Assembly: GCA_007118975.1 (NCBI GenBank)
Contig: SKQO01000024.1
Coordinates: 1-46,898, forward strand
DNA from: Halobacteriales archaeon
Lineage (GTDB): Archaea; Halobacteriota; Halobacteria; Halobacteriales; SKNY01
Length of the DNA: 46,898 nt
Reading direction: 5' to 3'
Part shown: piece after piece, positions 1 to 8,737 of the stretch
How positions within the stretch are numbered: the first letter of the stretch is position 1
How the letters are laid out: each line of letters starts with the position of its first letter
Position numbers and translations under genes: made by a program
The notes under the pieces: generated by a model
Seen by the model: the letters and a program-made list of their open reading frames with translations, nothing else
What the model was told of the DNA's origin: nothing
Database searches by the model: none

Positions 1-474
1 AAAGGCTGGACATGGTCTCGTTTAGCTCGTTGCGATTACCTCAGTTTGCTCGGATCGCACCGAGGAGATCCAACCGGACCGACGATTACACCTGAAGCCG
101 TCACGCATTGTGAAGTACTGATCATGCACTGAATTCCTGCCTTTTCGACGATGGTTCGGAGCGTTCGTGCCACGTCACGTGACACCGCCAGTGGCCTCAC
201 AAAAGATGTCGACACCGGCTCTCGCCGCTTCTCGGAACGGTTCCGTTCTCACAGTCGACGGCGTGCAAATATAGACGGCGTCGATATCTCGTCTTTCGAA
301 CAGTTCTTTGACGGACGACAGAGCAGCGGCCTCCACCTGCTTCGCAAGCGTTTCGGTTCGATGGCGATCGATATCGCACACCCCGACGATCGTGGCATCG
401 TCGTGACGATGGAGATGTGTGGCTTGCGTTCGGGCGATGCCACCGGCTCCGATGAGGCCGATCGTTATCGTCAT
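1..474 (-). pseudogene. Gfo/Idh/MocA-family oxidoreductase, frameshifted and cut by the window edge
   Basis: The ATG at 474 opens a Rossmann N-terminus with a GLIGAGGIART dinucleotide-binding loop (residues 5-14), the acidic end of strand 2 (VGVCDID) and the family signature DAVYICTPS. The usual FCEKPLA segment is broken: the frame reads FCEATGGVT and stops at 175. Shifting one frame restores RPLAVSRDVARTLRTIVEKAG, the expected next helix. A further shift is needed around 125-135 to keep reading family-like residues. At least two lesions point to a decayed sugar or inositol dehydrogenase-type gene rather than one sequencing slip. The 3' part lies outside the window. The substrate cannot be told. 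Confidence 0.75.
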
Positions 475-541
475 CCCGTTACACCGATTGATGGTTCGAA
501 TATAGGTGCGTGGTTCCGGATCGTCTCCCAGTCCTGGAGCT

Positions 542-1813
542 TCATTTGAGAAACGCGCGAGGATCATTCGGGAACAGATCCCACATCGTGACGTCGCACT
601 CCCGGACCGCGGCTGCGTCCGGATACGAATCGTCGACGAGATCCGACCAGCTCAGGACACCCGGAAACACGAGCGGGATCGCGTGTTCGGTGACGTTCGA
701 CCACTCAGGCGAATCACCCGAAAAGCGGTCCGCGACGAGAACGCCGGTGTCCGATGCCGTGTCGTTCGACGGGTACTTCGGTTCGACGCCGAGGCCCAGT
801 TTATACGGGAACCCGGCCCAGTGCCACCGTTTCCCTGCACCGTGGTGAACGGCCGGTGTCCACGTGTACGCGTTCCCCGGCGCGAGCTGCGTGGTGTCCG
901 CTGGATGATCAGTCGACAGCGCCCGGGACATCTCGACTACCCATCGACCATCTTCCCATGTGCCACTCGCGAGCCAGTCGGCTGCGCTACCATAGGGGTC
1001 GCGGAGTGGTCGCCGGGGTATCATCGCTCCGTCCCATTCGGCGACTGCCGGATCAAACGGGACTGCATCGTCCTCGTGTAGCGTGTAGACATCCTCACCC
1101 TGTGTCGGAATATCGCCCTCCCTGATGGCGTGGTAATCAAGAGCGCCCGCATCCACGACTGACGGGTTCCACATCAGCTCCGGCCCCTGTTCCGGGTCCC
1201 ACGCTTGTGTGCCGTAGGTGTTCTGTCCCTGATCGGAGTGACGGTAATCCAGCACGTGGTGGTCGGTGCCGTAACCGGTGGGATCGCTGCGGTGGGCTCG
1301 CCACATCGGGAGGTCAACGAACACACCCTCGGCCTTCAGGGCGGCGATTTCCTCCGGGCGGCGCATGCGTTGCCAGTCATTTTCCCACCATGGCCCCTCG
1401 CAGGCCTGGGGGAGGTATTTCCGGATGTCGGTCTTCCCGAGTCCGTCGTCCCCGAAGTGATCGTGGGCCCGGACCGTCTCCTCGTCGACCGCGTCAGGGA
1501 GGCTCCGCATCCCCGCGTGCGCTGTGAGCCAGCCACCGAATTCCTCGAAGCCGCGGACGGACCCGTCATCGAGAAGAAAACTCACACGATCCTCGTAATA
1601 TCCCGTGTGTTCGGGGTGTTCTCCACTCCCTGCCCAGGGAGATGGGTCGGCGAACTGCCGCCATTCGCCGTCTAGGTACACCAGCATGTCGTGGATCCAC
1701 CCGCCTGGATCCGGTTGGACCCATTCGAACCGGAAGTGGATCTTTTCGTCGTTAAACCCGATACGGACGTCGAGCTCCTTCGTAAGCTCCTTGGGGAGCC
1801 ACTCGTCGCTCAT
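542..1813 (-). CDS. Ethylbenzene-dehydrogenase-type (EB_dh) heme-binding domain protein
   Basis: A 423-residue acidic protein without a signal peptide or membrane segment. The ATG at 1813 is preferred over a GTG nine bases upstream. The N-terminal strand pattern (IGFNDEKIHFRFEW), the YYEDRVSFLLDD segment near residue 75, and the C-terminal WEDGRWVVEMSRAL followed by an APGNAYTW stretch resemble the EB_dh domain (gamma subunit of ethylbenzene and dimethylsulfide dehydrogenases). That domain binds heme b through Met and Lys side chains. There is no CxxCH motif. No molybdopterin or iron-sulfur partner lies nearby, so it is not part of an obvious DMSO-reductase-type operon here. It is divergent from gatB, with 113 bp between the starts. 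Family assignment is by pattern only; the role is unknown. Confidence 0.55.
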   Translation of the reverse strand: MSDEWLPKELTKELDVRIGFNDEKIHFRFEWVQPDPGGWIHDMLVYLDGEWRQFADPSPWAGSGEHPEHTGYYEDRVSFLLDDGSVRGFEEFGGWLTAHAGMRSLPDAVDEETVRAHDHFGDDGLGKTDIRKYLPQACEGPWWENDWQRMRRPEEIAALKAEGVFVDLPMWRAHRSDPTGYGTDHHVLDYRHSDQGQNTYGTQAWDPEQGPELMWNPSVVDAGALDYHAIREGDIPTQGEDVYTLHEDDAVPFDPAVAEWDGAMIPRRPLRDPYGSAADWLASGTWEDGRWVVEMSRALSTDHPADTTQLAPGNAYTWTPAVHHGAGKRWHWAGFPYKLGLGVEPKYPSNDTASDTGVLVADRFSGDSPEWSNVTEHAIPLVFPGVLSWSDLVDDSYPDAAAVRECDVTMWDLFPNDPRAFLK

Positions 1814-1896
1814 GCGGTCCACCTGCGAGCGTACATTCGCCGAGTGATTTGTCGACGGGAGCGTAAATGTCCCGATCGGGCGGGCGTGGCGTTAGG

Positions 1897-1903
1897 CTTT
1901 ACT
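1897..1903 (+). promoter_or_regulatory. Probable TATA element of gatB
   Basis: CTTTACT lies about 27 bases ahead of the gatB ATG at 1927, the spacing expected for a nearly leaderless haloarchaeal transcript. It supports the ATG at 1927 over the upstream in-frame ATG at 1867. Confidence 0.45.
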
Positions 1904-1926
1904 CCGGGCACGGGGAACCGGAGACA

Positions 1927-3423
1927 ATGACCGCGCAGGCCGCAGAGGCCGATGCCCGCACCGTCGTCATCGGGCTGGAGGTACACGTACAGCTCGAGAC
2001 TGCAACGAAGATCTTCTGTGGCTGCTCGACGGATTTCGCCGACGCGGGACCCAACACGCACACCTGTCCGGTCTGCCTCGGCCTGCCGGGAGCACTCCCG
2101 GTGCTAAACGAGGCGGCAGTCGACGGTGCGCTCAAGCTGGCGAAGGCGATCGACGGGTCAGTCCCGGAACGTACCTGGTTCGATCGGAAGAACTACTTCT
2201 ACCCCGACCTCCCCAAAAATTTCCAGATCAGCCAGTACGACGCGCCGATCTGCGAGGGCGGGACGGTAACCATCAAGGTGGAGGACGAACAGCGAGAGAT
2301 CCGGATCGAACGCGCCCACCTCGAGGAGGACCCGGGCAGCCTCGAACACGAAGGAGGATCGATAACCCGAGCGGCGTATACCCTGGTCGATTACAACCGC
2401 GCCGGCATCCCCCTCATGGAGATCGTCACCGCCCCCGATTTCCGAACGCCGGCAGAAACCAGGGCATTTCTGGCAACACTCGAAGAAATTCTGGAATATC
2501 TCGGCATTTTCGATAGCAGCCGCGACGGCAGTCTTCGCGTCGATGCGAACATCTCGCTCGTGCCCGGGGAGTACGGGAAGGACGAACCCATCCCGGGGGA
2601 CGTCCTTGCGTCGGCGGATCGGACCGAGGTAAAGAATATCTCGAGCCACCGCGGCGCAGAACAGGCCCTCGCCTATGAGGTAACACGACAGAAGAACTTG
2701 CTACGCCGTGGTGGCGACGTAACCCAGGAGACTCGCCACTGGGACGAATCCCGCGGCGTCACGGTGAGCATGCGGGCAAAGGAAGCCGAGGCGGATTACC
2801 GGTACTTTCCGGAGGGCGATCTCCCGGTGCTGCGGGTCCGCGAGCGGGCATCGACCGTCGAGATTCCGGAACTGCCGCGAGCCCGTCGCCAGCGATTCCA
2901 GACCGAGTACGGGCTCAACGCCGAAGCTGCCAGCAAACTGACGTCGAGTCGGGCTGTCGCGGACTTCTTCGAAGCCGTGGCAGCTCAATACGATCCCGAT
3001 CTGGCGGCCACGTGGGTGGCAGACAACCTCCTCGGGGAGCTGAACTACCGCGATATGGGGATCGAAGACGTCCTCGATCGACTCGATGAGTTTGAGCGAT
3101 TGATCGAACTCGTAGATCAGGACGAGATCACCGTAAAGAACGCCGAGGAGGTGGTGTTGCGTCGAATGCTTGACGAGGGTAAGGACCCAGAAACGATCAT
3201 CGAGGCAGAATCCTTGGGGAAAACCGACGAGAACGTCGTCGAGACGGCAGTCGACGCGACCATCGCGGACAATCCGGATGCCGTCGACGATTACACCGCA
3301 GGGGAATCGGACGCGATCCACTTTCTGGTCGGGCAGGTCATGCAACGGACGCGTGGCCAGGCAGATCCTGGAACCGTAAACGAGTTACTCCGGGCCCGAT
3401 TGCCGGATCGAGACGAGACCTGA
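1927..3423 (+). CDS. gatB: Asp-tRNA(Asn)/Glu-tRNA(Gln) amidotransferase subunit B
   Basis: GatB (498 aa) is the tRNA-binding kinase subunit of GatCAB. It phosphorylates Asp or Glu on a mischarged tRNA so that ammonia from GatA can amidate it. Seen: the GLEVHVQL N-terminus, the Cys cluster CGCS...CPVCLGLPG, the DRKNYFYPDLPKNFQISQ motif, and a C-terminal YqeY-like helical tail ending LRARLPDRDET. The length fits GatB and lacks the extra domain that would mark archaeal GatE. The start at 1927 (MTAQ) fits family length and the TATA position. gatA and gatC are not adjacent. The nearby AspRS carries non-discriminating residues, which suggests this GatB serves Asn-tRNA(Asn) formation. Confidence 0.95.
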   Translation: MTAQAAEADARTVVIGLEVHVQLETATKIFCGCSTDFADAGPNTHTCPVCLGLPGALPVLNEAAVDGALKLAKAIDGSVPERTWFDRKNYFYPDLPKNFQISQYDAPICEGGTVTIKVEDEQREIRIERAHLEEDPGSLEHEGGSITRAAYTLVDYNRAGIPLMEIVTAPDFRTPAETRAFLATLEEILEYLGIFDSSRDGSLRVDANISLVPGEYGKDEPIPGDVLASADRTEVKNISSHRGAEQALAYEVTRQKNLLRRGGDVTQETRHWDESRGVTVSMRAKEAEADYRYFPEGDLPVLRVRERASTVEIPELPRARRQRFQTEYGLNAEAASKLTSSRAVADFFEAVAAQYDPDLAATWVADNLLGELNYRDMGIEDVLDRLDEFERLIELVDQDEITVKNAEEVVLRRMLDEGKDPETIIEAESLGKTDENVVETAVDATIADNPDAVDDYTAGESDAIHFLVGQVMQRTRGQADPGTVNELLRARLPDRDET

Positions 3424-3428
3424 CGAAA

Positions 3429-3436
3429 CCTTTAGG
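3429..3436 (+). promoter_or_regulatory. Probable TATA element of topA
   Basis: CCTTTAGG lies just after the gatB stop and 58-65 bases ahead of the topA GTG start, so topA may have its own promoter with a leader of about 35 nt. Confidence 0.35.
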
Positions 3437-3493
3437 CGGCGTATCGTCGTAGCCAGTACGAGAAGACCGGTTCGGTTCGGTCGGTGGAGATAC

Positions 3494-6478
3494 GTGGAGC
3501 TTACCATAACCGAAAAGAACAACGCGGCGCGACGCATCGCGGACATCCTGAGCGACGGCGAGGCGGTGACCGTCAGCGATTACGACGTTGCCGTCTACGA
3601 GTGGGACGATTCCCGATGTATCGGGCTGTCGGGTCACGTCGTCGCCGTGGATTTCCCGGAGGAGTACAACGACTGGCGCGATGTCGAACCAGTAGAGCTG
3701 ATCGAGGCGCCGGTCCAAAAGCGAGTCACACGACCGGACATCGTCTCGACGCTGAAAGGGCTCGTGCGTGATGCGGATCGGGTCGTCATCGCGACTGACT
3801 ACGACCGGGAAGGCGAACTGATCGGCAAGGAAGCCTACGAGATCGTCAGGGACGTCGACGATGCGGTCCCGGTCGATCGGGTACGGTTCTCGTCGATCAC
3901 CGATCGTGAAGTCCGGGATGCGTTCGACGAACGGGACGAGATCGACTTCGACCTCGCCGCCGCTGGGGAGGCGCGACAGATCATCGACTTGGTATGGGGC
4001 GCCGCCCTGACCCGGTTTCTTTCCCTGTCGGCTGGACGTCTCGGTGACGATTTCATCAGCGTCGGACGGGTCCAGAGCCCGACATTGAAACTGATCGTCG
4101 ATCGGGAGCGGGAGATCGACGCGTTCGAACCGGATCCATACTGGGAGATCACTACCGCCCTTCGAACGAACGGGAATTCATTCGAGGCTCAGTACTTTTA
4201 CCTCGACGAGGACGACAACGAGGCGGAACGAATCTGGGACGAGGAGACGGCAGACGTCGTCTTTGCGGATCTCCAACGTACAGACGCAGCACTCGTTGCT
4301 TCAGTCGACGAACGCACCCGAACCGATCGGCCGCCGGCGCCGTTCAACACTACTCAATTCATCCGTGCTGCTGGTGCGATCGGATACGGGGCCCAGCGGG
4401 CGATGAGCATCGCGGAGGACCTCTATACTGCGGGGTACATCACCTATCCGCGAACCGACAACACCGTTTACCCGACCGACCTGGATCCCCGGGAGCTCGT
4501 CGAGGCCCTTCGGGGGGCGCCGGGCGTTGGTGAAGACGCAACGGAACTGTTGGAATCCGACGATCTCACCCCGACGAGGGGAGATGAAGAGACCACGGAC
4601 CACCCGCCGATCCACCCGACTGCCGAGTTTCCGGATCGAAGCGACCTCTCGAACGCGGAGTGGGATATCTACGAGCTGGTTGTGCGACGGTTCTATGCGA
4701 CGCTGGCGGAGCCGGCGATCTGGAAACATCTCAAAGTGGTCGCGATCGTTGGAGACCATCGCGTGAAAGCGAACGGTCGACGACTCGTACAGGAAGGGTA
4801 TCACCGATTTTACCCGTATTTCAGCACGGACGAGAACGTCTTGCCGCCGCTCGAGGAGGATGCACGCCTCGCAATCGATGCCGTCGACAGGGATGCAAAA
4901 GAGACCCAGCCACCACGGCGGTACGGCCAGTCCCGGCTGATCGAGAAGATGGAATCGCTCGGTGTCGGGACCAAGTGTCTCACTGGAGATACTGACGTAC
5001 TCGTACGCGGCTCGAATGGATTGCAGCGCCGACCGGTCGCCAGTCTCTACGAGGATCGATATACGGTTCTGGCGGATGGGGATACAGACATCGCGCTCCA
5101 GCCCACGCCGGTCGAGGTGCTCTCGCTCGATGAGACCAGTGGTCGGATCGGTTCACGCTCCTCTCCGCTTATGAGCCGTCGTGAGCTCCGGCCGGACGAG
5201 GATGTCTACCGGATCGAAACCGATCGGGGAACGTTCTCCGTTACGGGCGATCACCCACTATACGTCGCACGTGATGGTGGGTTCGCGGTCCTTCCGGCCA
5301 GGGCGGTGACCACCGACTCGCGACTCGTCGCGACCCCGAAATCCGACGTCGGTCGACCATCGAACGCCACGATCGAATCGGTCGAACGCCGATCGTACGA
5401 TGGCCCGGTATTCGATCTCACGGTCGAGGAGGCGGCACCGAACTTTGCGGTGGCCGACGGCGTCATCGTCCACAACTCGACTCGCCATCACACGATCGAG
5501 AAACTCTACGACCGAGGGTACATCGAGGACGATCCACCGCGTCCGACACAACTGGCGCGGGCGGTCGTCGAAGCGGGTGAGGAGTTTGCCGAGTTGGTAA
5601 CCAGCGAGGAGATGACTGCCCAGCTCGAAGCTGACATGACTGCCATCGCGACCGGGGAAGCGGAGCTTGCGGACGTCACCGAGGAATCCCGCCAGATTCT
5701 CGAGCGAGTCTTTCAGGATCTGATGGACTCGACCGACGACATCGGCGAACTCATTCGCGAATCCCTTCGTGCGGACCGTACCGTCGGCCCGTGCCCGGAC
5801 TGCGGCGAAGATCTGCTTTTACGGCGGAGTCGCCGTGGGTCCCGCTTTATTGGGTGCGATGGTTACCCCGATTGCGAGTATACCCTCCCGCTCCCGAACG
5901 GCGGGGAACCCTTGCTCCTGGAGGACGTGTGTGAAGATCACGACCTCCGTGAAGTGAAGATGCTTGCGGGGCGGAACACATTCGTCCATGGCTGCCCCCA
6001 GTGCCGTGCGGAAGATGCGGAGGATGAAGAAGATGTCCTTATCGGGGCGTGTCCGGAGTGTGGCGACGAAACTGGCGGTGAACTTGCGATCAAGCGGTTG
6101 CGAAGTGGGTCTCGGCTGGTCGGCTGCACGCGATATCCCGACTGTGAATATTCGCTTCCACTGCCTCGCCGAGGCGAGATTGCGGTCGAGGATCGTCGCT
6201 GCGAGGAACACGGGTTGCCGGAACTGACCGTGCACTCGGGGGACGAACCCTGGGAGCTCGGCTGCCCGATCTGCAATTACCAGGAGTACCTCTCAGAACA
6301 GAACGGCGAGGGTGAGCTAGAAAACCTTGAGGGGGTCGGGGCCAAGACGGCGGAGAAATTGGCCGATGCGGGAATCGACTCCATCGCGGACCTATTAGCG
6401 GCGGAACCGGAGTCTGTCGCGGCGGAAGTGGACGGGATAAGCGAGAACCGGATCCGTCAGTGGCAGGCCGAGGCCTGA
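3494..6478 (+). CDS. topA: DNA topoisomerase I (type IA) containing an intein
   Basis: A type IA topoisomerase that relaxes negative supercoils through a transient tyrosyl-DNA bond. The start is GTG (VELTITEKNN). The Toprim domain has the acidic DYDREGE triad at residues 102-108. The active-site Tyr is residue 318 in YITYPRTD. After the core come two topoisomerase-type C4 zinc ribbons (CPDCGED...GYPDCEY near 765-800 and CPECGDE...RYPDCEY near 851-890), two further Cys pairs (GCPQC and GCPIC), and a C-terminal helix-hairpin-helix tail (LEGVGAKTAEKLADAG). Of 994 codons, 167 are an in-frame intein between GVGTK and STRHHTI, so the mature enzyme would have 827 residues. The insertion falls in the conserved G(V/I)GTxxTR motif of the family. 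Confidence 0.95.
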   Translation: MELTITEKNNAARRIADILSDGEAVTVSDYDVAVYEWDDSRCIGLSGHVVAVDFPEEYNDWRDVEPVELIEAPVQKRVTRPDIVSTLKGLVRDADRVVIATDYDREGELIGKEAYEIVRDVDDAVPVDRVRFSSITDREVRDAFDERDEIDFDLAAAGEARQIIDLVWGAALTRFLSLSAGRLGDDFISVGRVQSPTLKLIVDREREIDAFEPDPYWEITTALRTNGNSFEAQYFYLDEDDNEAERIWDEETADVVFADLQRTDAALVASVDERTRTDRPPAPFNTTQFIRAAGAIGYGAQRAMSIAEDLYTAGYITYPRTDNTVYPTDLDPRELVEALRGAPGVGEDATELLESDDLTPTRGDEETTDHPPIHPTAEFPDRSDLSNAEWDIYELVVRRFYATLAEPAIWKHLKVVAIVGDHRVKANGRRLVQEGYHRFYPYFSTDENVLPPLEEDARLAIDAVDRDAKETQPPRRYGQSRLIEKMESLGVGTKCLTGDTDVLVRGSNGLQRRPVASLYEDRYTVLADGDTDIALQPTPVEVLSLDETSGRIGSRSSPLMSRRELRPDEDVYRIETDRGTFSVTGDHPLYVARDGGFAVLPARAVTTDSRLVATPKSDVGRPSNATIESVERRSYDGPVFDLTVEEAAPNFAVADGVIVHNSTRHHTIEKLYDRGYIEDDPPRPTQLARAVVEAGEEFAELVTSEEMTAQLEADMTAIATGEAELADVTEESRQILERVFQDLMDSTDDIGELIRESLRADRTVGPCPDCGEDLLLRRSRRGSRFIGCDGYPDCEYTLPLPNGGEPLLLEDVCEDHDLREVKMLAGRNTFVHGCPQCRAEDAEDEEDVLIGACPECGDETGGELAIKRLRSGSRLVGCTRYPDCEYSLPLPRRGEIAVEDRRCEEHGLPELTVHSGDEPWELGCPICNYQEYLSEQNGEGELENLEGVGAKTAEKLADAGIDSIADLLAAEPESVAAEVDGISENRIRQWQAEA
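4976..5476 (+). other. Mini-intein inside TopA (residues 495-661)
   Basis: A 167-residue protein-splicing element. It begins with Cys1 in block A (CLTGDTDVLV), has a block B TxxH motif (FSVTGDHPLYV), a block F-like FDLTVEEAAPNFAVADG, and ends VIVHN with Ser as the +1 extein residue. Between blocks B and F there is only a short linker, too small for a homing endonuclease, and no LAGLIDADG or HNH motif is seen. All residues usual for splicing (Cys1, block B Thr and His, penultimate His, terminal Asn, Ser+1) are present, so it should splice. Without an endonuclease it cannot home by itself and is inherited vertically or kept as a relic. Confidence 0.93.
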
Positions 6479-6540
6479 CCGGGGCTACACGCAGGCTCGT
6501 GACGTCAGCGTATCGCGACGCCCGCACTCCGTGAATGGGG

Positions 6541-6549
6541 CTATTTAAG
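6541..6549 (+). promoter_or_regulatory. TATA element of aspS
   Basis: CTATTTAAG lies 25-33 bases ahead of the ATG at 6574, a classic haloarchaeal promoter for a leaderless mRNA. It decides the start: the in-frame ATG at 6535 lies upstream of the TATA and cannot be used. Confidence 0.7.
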
Positions 6550-6573
6550 TCCGTCTCGCCAGAATCCGCACCC

Positions 6574-7878
6574 ATGCAGGACAGGGTCCACTGCGCGGAC
6601 GTGGAGCCGGGCCACACGGTTACCGTGGCCGGCTGGGTTCACGAAATCCGCGATCTTGGCGGGATTGCGTTCGTGATTCTCCGCGACCGCACGGGGCGGA
6701 TTCAGATCAAATTTGAAAAGGACGAACAACCTGACGCACTGGTCGACACCGGGCTGGGCGCCGCTCGCGAGAGCGCCATTACCGTGACCGGCGCCGCAGA
6801 AAAAGAACCCCGAGCCCCAACGGGGGTCGAAATCGTTCCTGAATCGATCGACGTGCTCGCCCCGGCCGATCCTGAGTTACCGCTGGATCCGAGCGGCAAG
6901 GTTGACGCCGAGCTCTCGACGCGCTTGGATAACCGGACCCTCGATGTCCGAAGCGAGCGGGGCAAAGCAATTTTCCGGATCAGATCGGCGTTGCTTGCCG
7001 GCGTAAGAGACGAGTTCCGCGAGCATGGATGTACTGAAATTACGACGCCGAAGATCGTGGCCACGGGGACGGAGGGTGGGACGGATCTCTTCCCGATCAC
7101 GTACTTCGGCCGCGAGGCGTTCATGAACCAATCGCCGCAGTTGTTCAAACAGCTGATGGTCGGATCCTCGCTGGAGCGGGTCTTCGAGATCGGCCCCATC
7201 TTCCGGGCCGAAGAACACAACACGCCGAGGCACCTGAACGAAGCGACCTCGATCGACTTCGAAGGGGCCTTCCTCGACCACCATGGGGCGATGGATGTTT
7301 GCGAGTCGCTGCTGGGGGCGGCGTACGAGCGCGTGGCGACCGAATGTGCCGACGAATTGGCGATCCTCGGACTCGCCGATGACTTCTCGGTTCCCGACGG
7401 GGAACTTCAGCGTCTCGGCTACGATGAAGCGATCGAACGTGTCAACGCGACCGGTGACCTCGATGAACCGCTCGTCTGGGGGGACGATTTGTCGACCGAG
7501 GCCGAGCGGGTCCTCGGGGAGGAGATCGGCCAACACTACTTCATCGTGGACTGGCCGAGCGAAATCAAACCGTTCTACATCCAATCCTACGACGATGATC
7601 CGTCCCTGTCGAAGGGGTTCGATCTGATGCATCCGCGGATGGAATTGGTCTCGGGCGGACAGCGCGAACACCGTCACGACGAGCTGATTGCCGGGTTCGA
7701 GGCACAAGGGCTCGACCCGACCGCATTCGAGTATTACACCGAGATGTTCCGATTCGGCATGCCACCGCACGCCGGCTGGGCCTACGGCGCAGAACGGTTG
7801 TTGACAACCATGCTCGGGCTCGAAAACATCAGGGAAGCGGTACTGTTCCCCAGAGACCGTCAGCGACTCTCGCCGTAA
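6574..7878 (+). CDS. aspS: Aspartyl-tRNA synthetase, probably non-discriminating (Asp/Asn)
   Basis: An archaeal/eukaryal-type class IIb AspRS of 434 aa. It has an N-terminal OB-fold anticodon-binding domain ([13 protein letters not shown]), class II motif 2 ([14 protein letters not shown]) and motif 3 ([24 protein letters not shown]). In archaeal AspRS, a Trp and a Lys in the anticodon domain (Trp26 and Lys85 of Thermococcus kodakarensis) select against tRNA(Asn). Non-discriminating enzymes have His and Pro. By my alignment this protein has His23 (GWVHE) and Pro82 (PRAPTG). It would then charge both tRNA(Asp) and tRNA(Asn) with Asp, leaving Asp-tRNA(Asn) for GatCAB. The specificity is inferred from these two residues; the enzyme identity is secure. 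Confidence 0.95.
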   Translation: MQDRVHCADVEPGHTVTVAGWVHEIRDLGGIAFVILRDRTGRIQIKFEKDEQPDALVDTGLGAARESAITVTGAAEKEPRAPTGVEIVPESIDVLAPADPELPLDPSGKVDAELSTRLDNRTLDVRSERGKAIFRIRSALLAGVRDEFREHGCTEITTPKIVATGTEGGTDLFPITYFGREAFMNQSPQLFKQLMVGSSLERVFEIGPIFRAEEHNTPRHLNEATSIDFEGAFLDHHGAMDVCESLLGAAYERVATECADELAILGLADDFSVPDGELQRLGYDEAIERVNATGDLDEPLVWGDDLSTEAERVLGEEIGQHYFIVDWPSEIKPFYIQSYDDDPSLSKGFDLMHPRMELVSGGQREHRHDELIAGFEAQGLDPTAFEYYTEMFRFGMPPHAGWAYGAERLLTTMLGLENIREAVLFPRDRQRLSP

Positions 7879-7898
7879 GGAGATTCTCCCGCCCGCCC

Positions 7899-8723
7899 AT
7901 GTCCGATGAGGAAGTGACGGTCGCGGCGCCGGCTCATATCACCGGGCTATTTGCTGCGTATCCGGCTACTGATCCCCTCGAAGCCGGCTCTATCGGGGCG
8001 GGTCTCGCGCTCGAAGATGGGGTAGTGGTCACAGTCGATTCGACGAAAACGAGCGGGTTGTTTCTCGACGGGGACCCGACCTCGATGCGAGCACCCGCAC
8101 TCGTGCTGGAGGCGTTCGACGTCGATCTGCATGTCGAGATCGACGCACAGGTCCCTCTGGGCGCCGGGTTCGGTGTATCAGGAGCAGCTGCGCTCGGGGT
8201 CGCCCATGCCGTGAACGACATCGTAGATGCTATGATGACCGAGAACGAGCTCGTGAAACTCGCTCATCGCGCCGACGTGGAGGCGGGGACAGGCCTTGGA
8301 GACGTCGTCGCCCAGGCCAGAGGTGGTGTGCCACTCCGCCTGGAACCGGGGGCACCCGGATACGGTAAGATGGATGGCATCCCGGCCCAGCCGACCGTCG
8401 AGTACACGACGATGGGGGAACTGTCGACGGCCGATGTGCTCAAGGGTGATCTGGCACGGATTAACACGGCCGGAAGGGCGGCGATGGAACGGGTACAGGA
8501 TCGTCCGACGGTAGACACGTTTATGACAGAATCGGCGACGTTTGCCCGTGAATCGGGACTCCTCGACGACGAGATTGCGGCCATCATCGACCGCGTAGAT
8601 CGCCCTGTGTCCATGGCAATGCTCGGACGGACGGTGTTCGGCCTCGATAATGCCTTATCGGCCGAAGGAATCGACGCCCGGGAGAGTCGCGTTAGTCCGG
8701 CCGGTGTGCACTACGTTGACTGA
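7899..8723 (+). CDS. Pantoate kinase (GHMP family)
   Basis: Archaeal pantoate kinase (PoK), 274 aa, phosphorylates pantoate to 4-phosphopantoate in the archaeal CoA route that replaces PanC/PanK. Seen: the N-terminal APAHITGLF motif, the GHMP ATP-binding loop VPLGAGFGVSGAAALG near residues 85-100, and a C-terminal region (MAMLGRTVFGL) typical of the family. The gene follows aspS by 20 bp and precedes phosphopantothenate synthetase by 14 bp, which fits an operon for the two consecutive steps. An AAGGAG lies well upstream of the ATG and its role is uncertain. Confidence 0.9.
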   Translation: MSDEEVTVAAPAHITGLFAAYPATDPLEAGSIGAGLALEDGVVVTVDSTKTSGLFLDGDPTSMRAPALVLEAFDVDLHVEIDAQVPLGAGFGVSGAAALGVAHAVNDIVDAMMTENELVKLAHRADVEAGTGLGDVVAQARGGVPLRLEPGAPGYGKMDGIPAQPTVEYTTMGELSTADVLKGDLARINTAGRAAMERVQDRPTVDTFMTESATFARESGLLDDEIAAIIDRVDRPVSMAMLGRTVFGLDNALSAEGIDARESRVSPAGVHYVD

Positions 8724-8737
8724 ATGTCGCCGCGTTA

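Noticed and set aside
2701..3345. 214-codon minus-strand open frame within gatB
   Set aside because: Antisense shadow of a well-conserved gene.
6877..7770. 297-codon open frame on the minus strand inside aspS
   Set aside because: It mirrors aspS in a GC-rich frame. No family resemblance, and the plus-strand AspRS motifs are complete.
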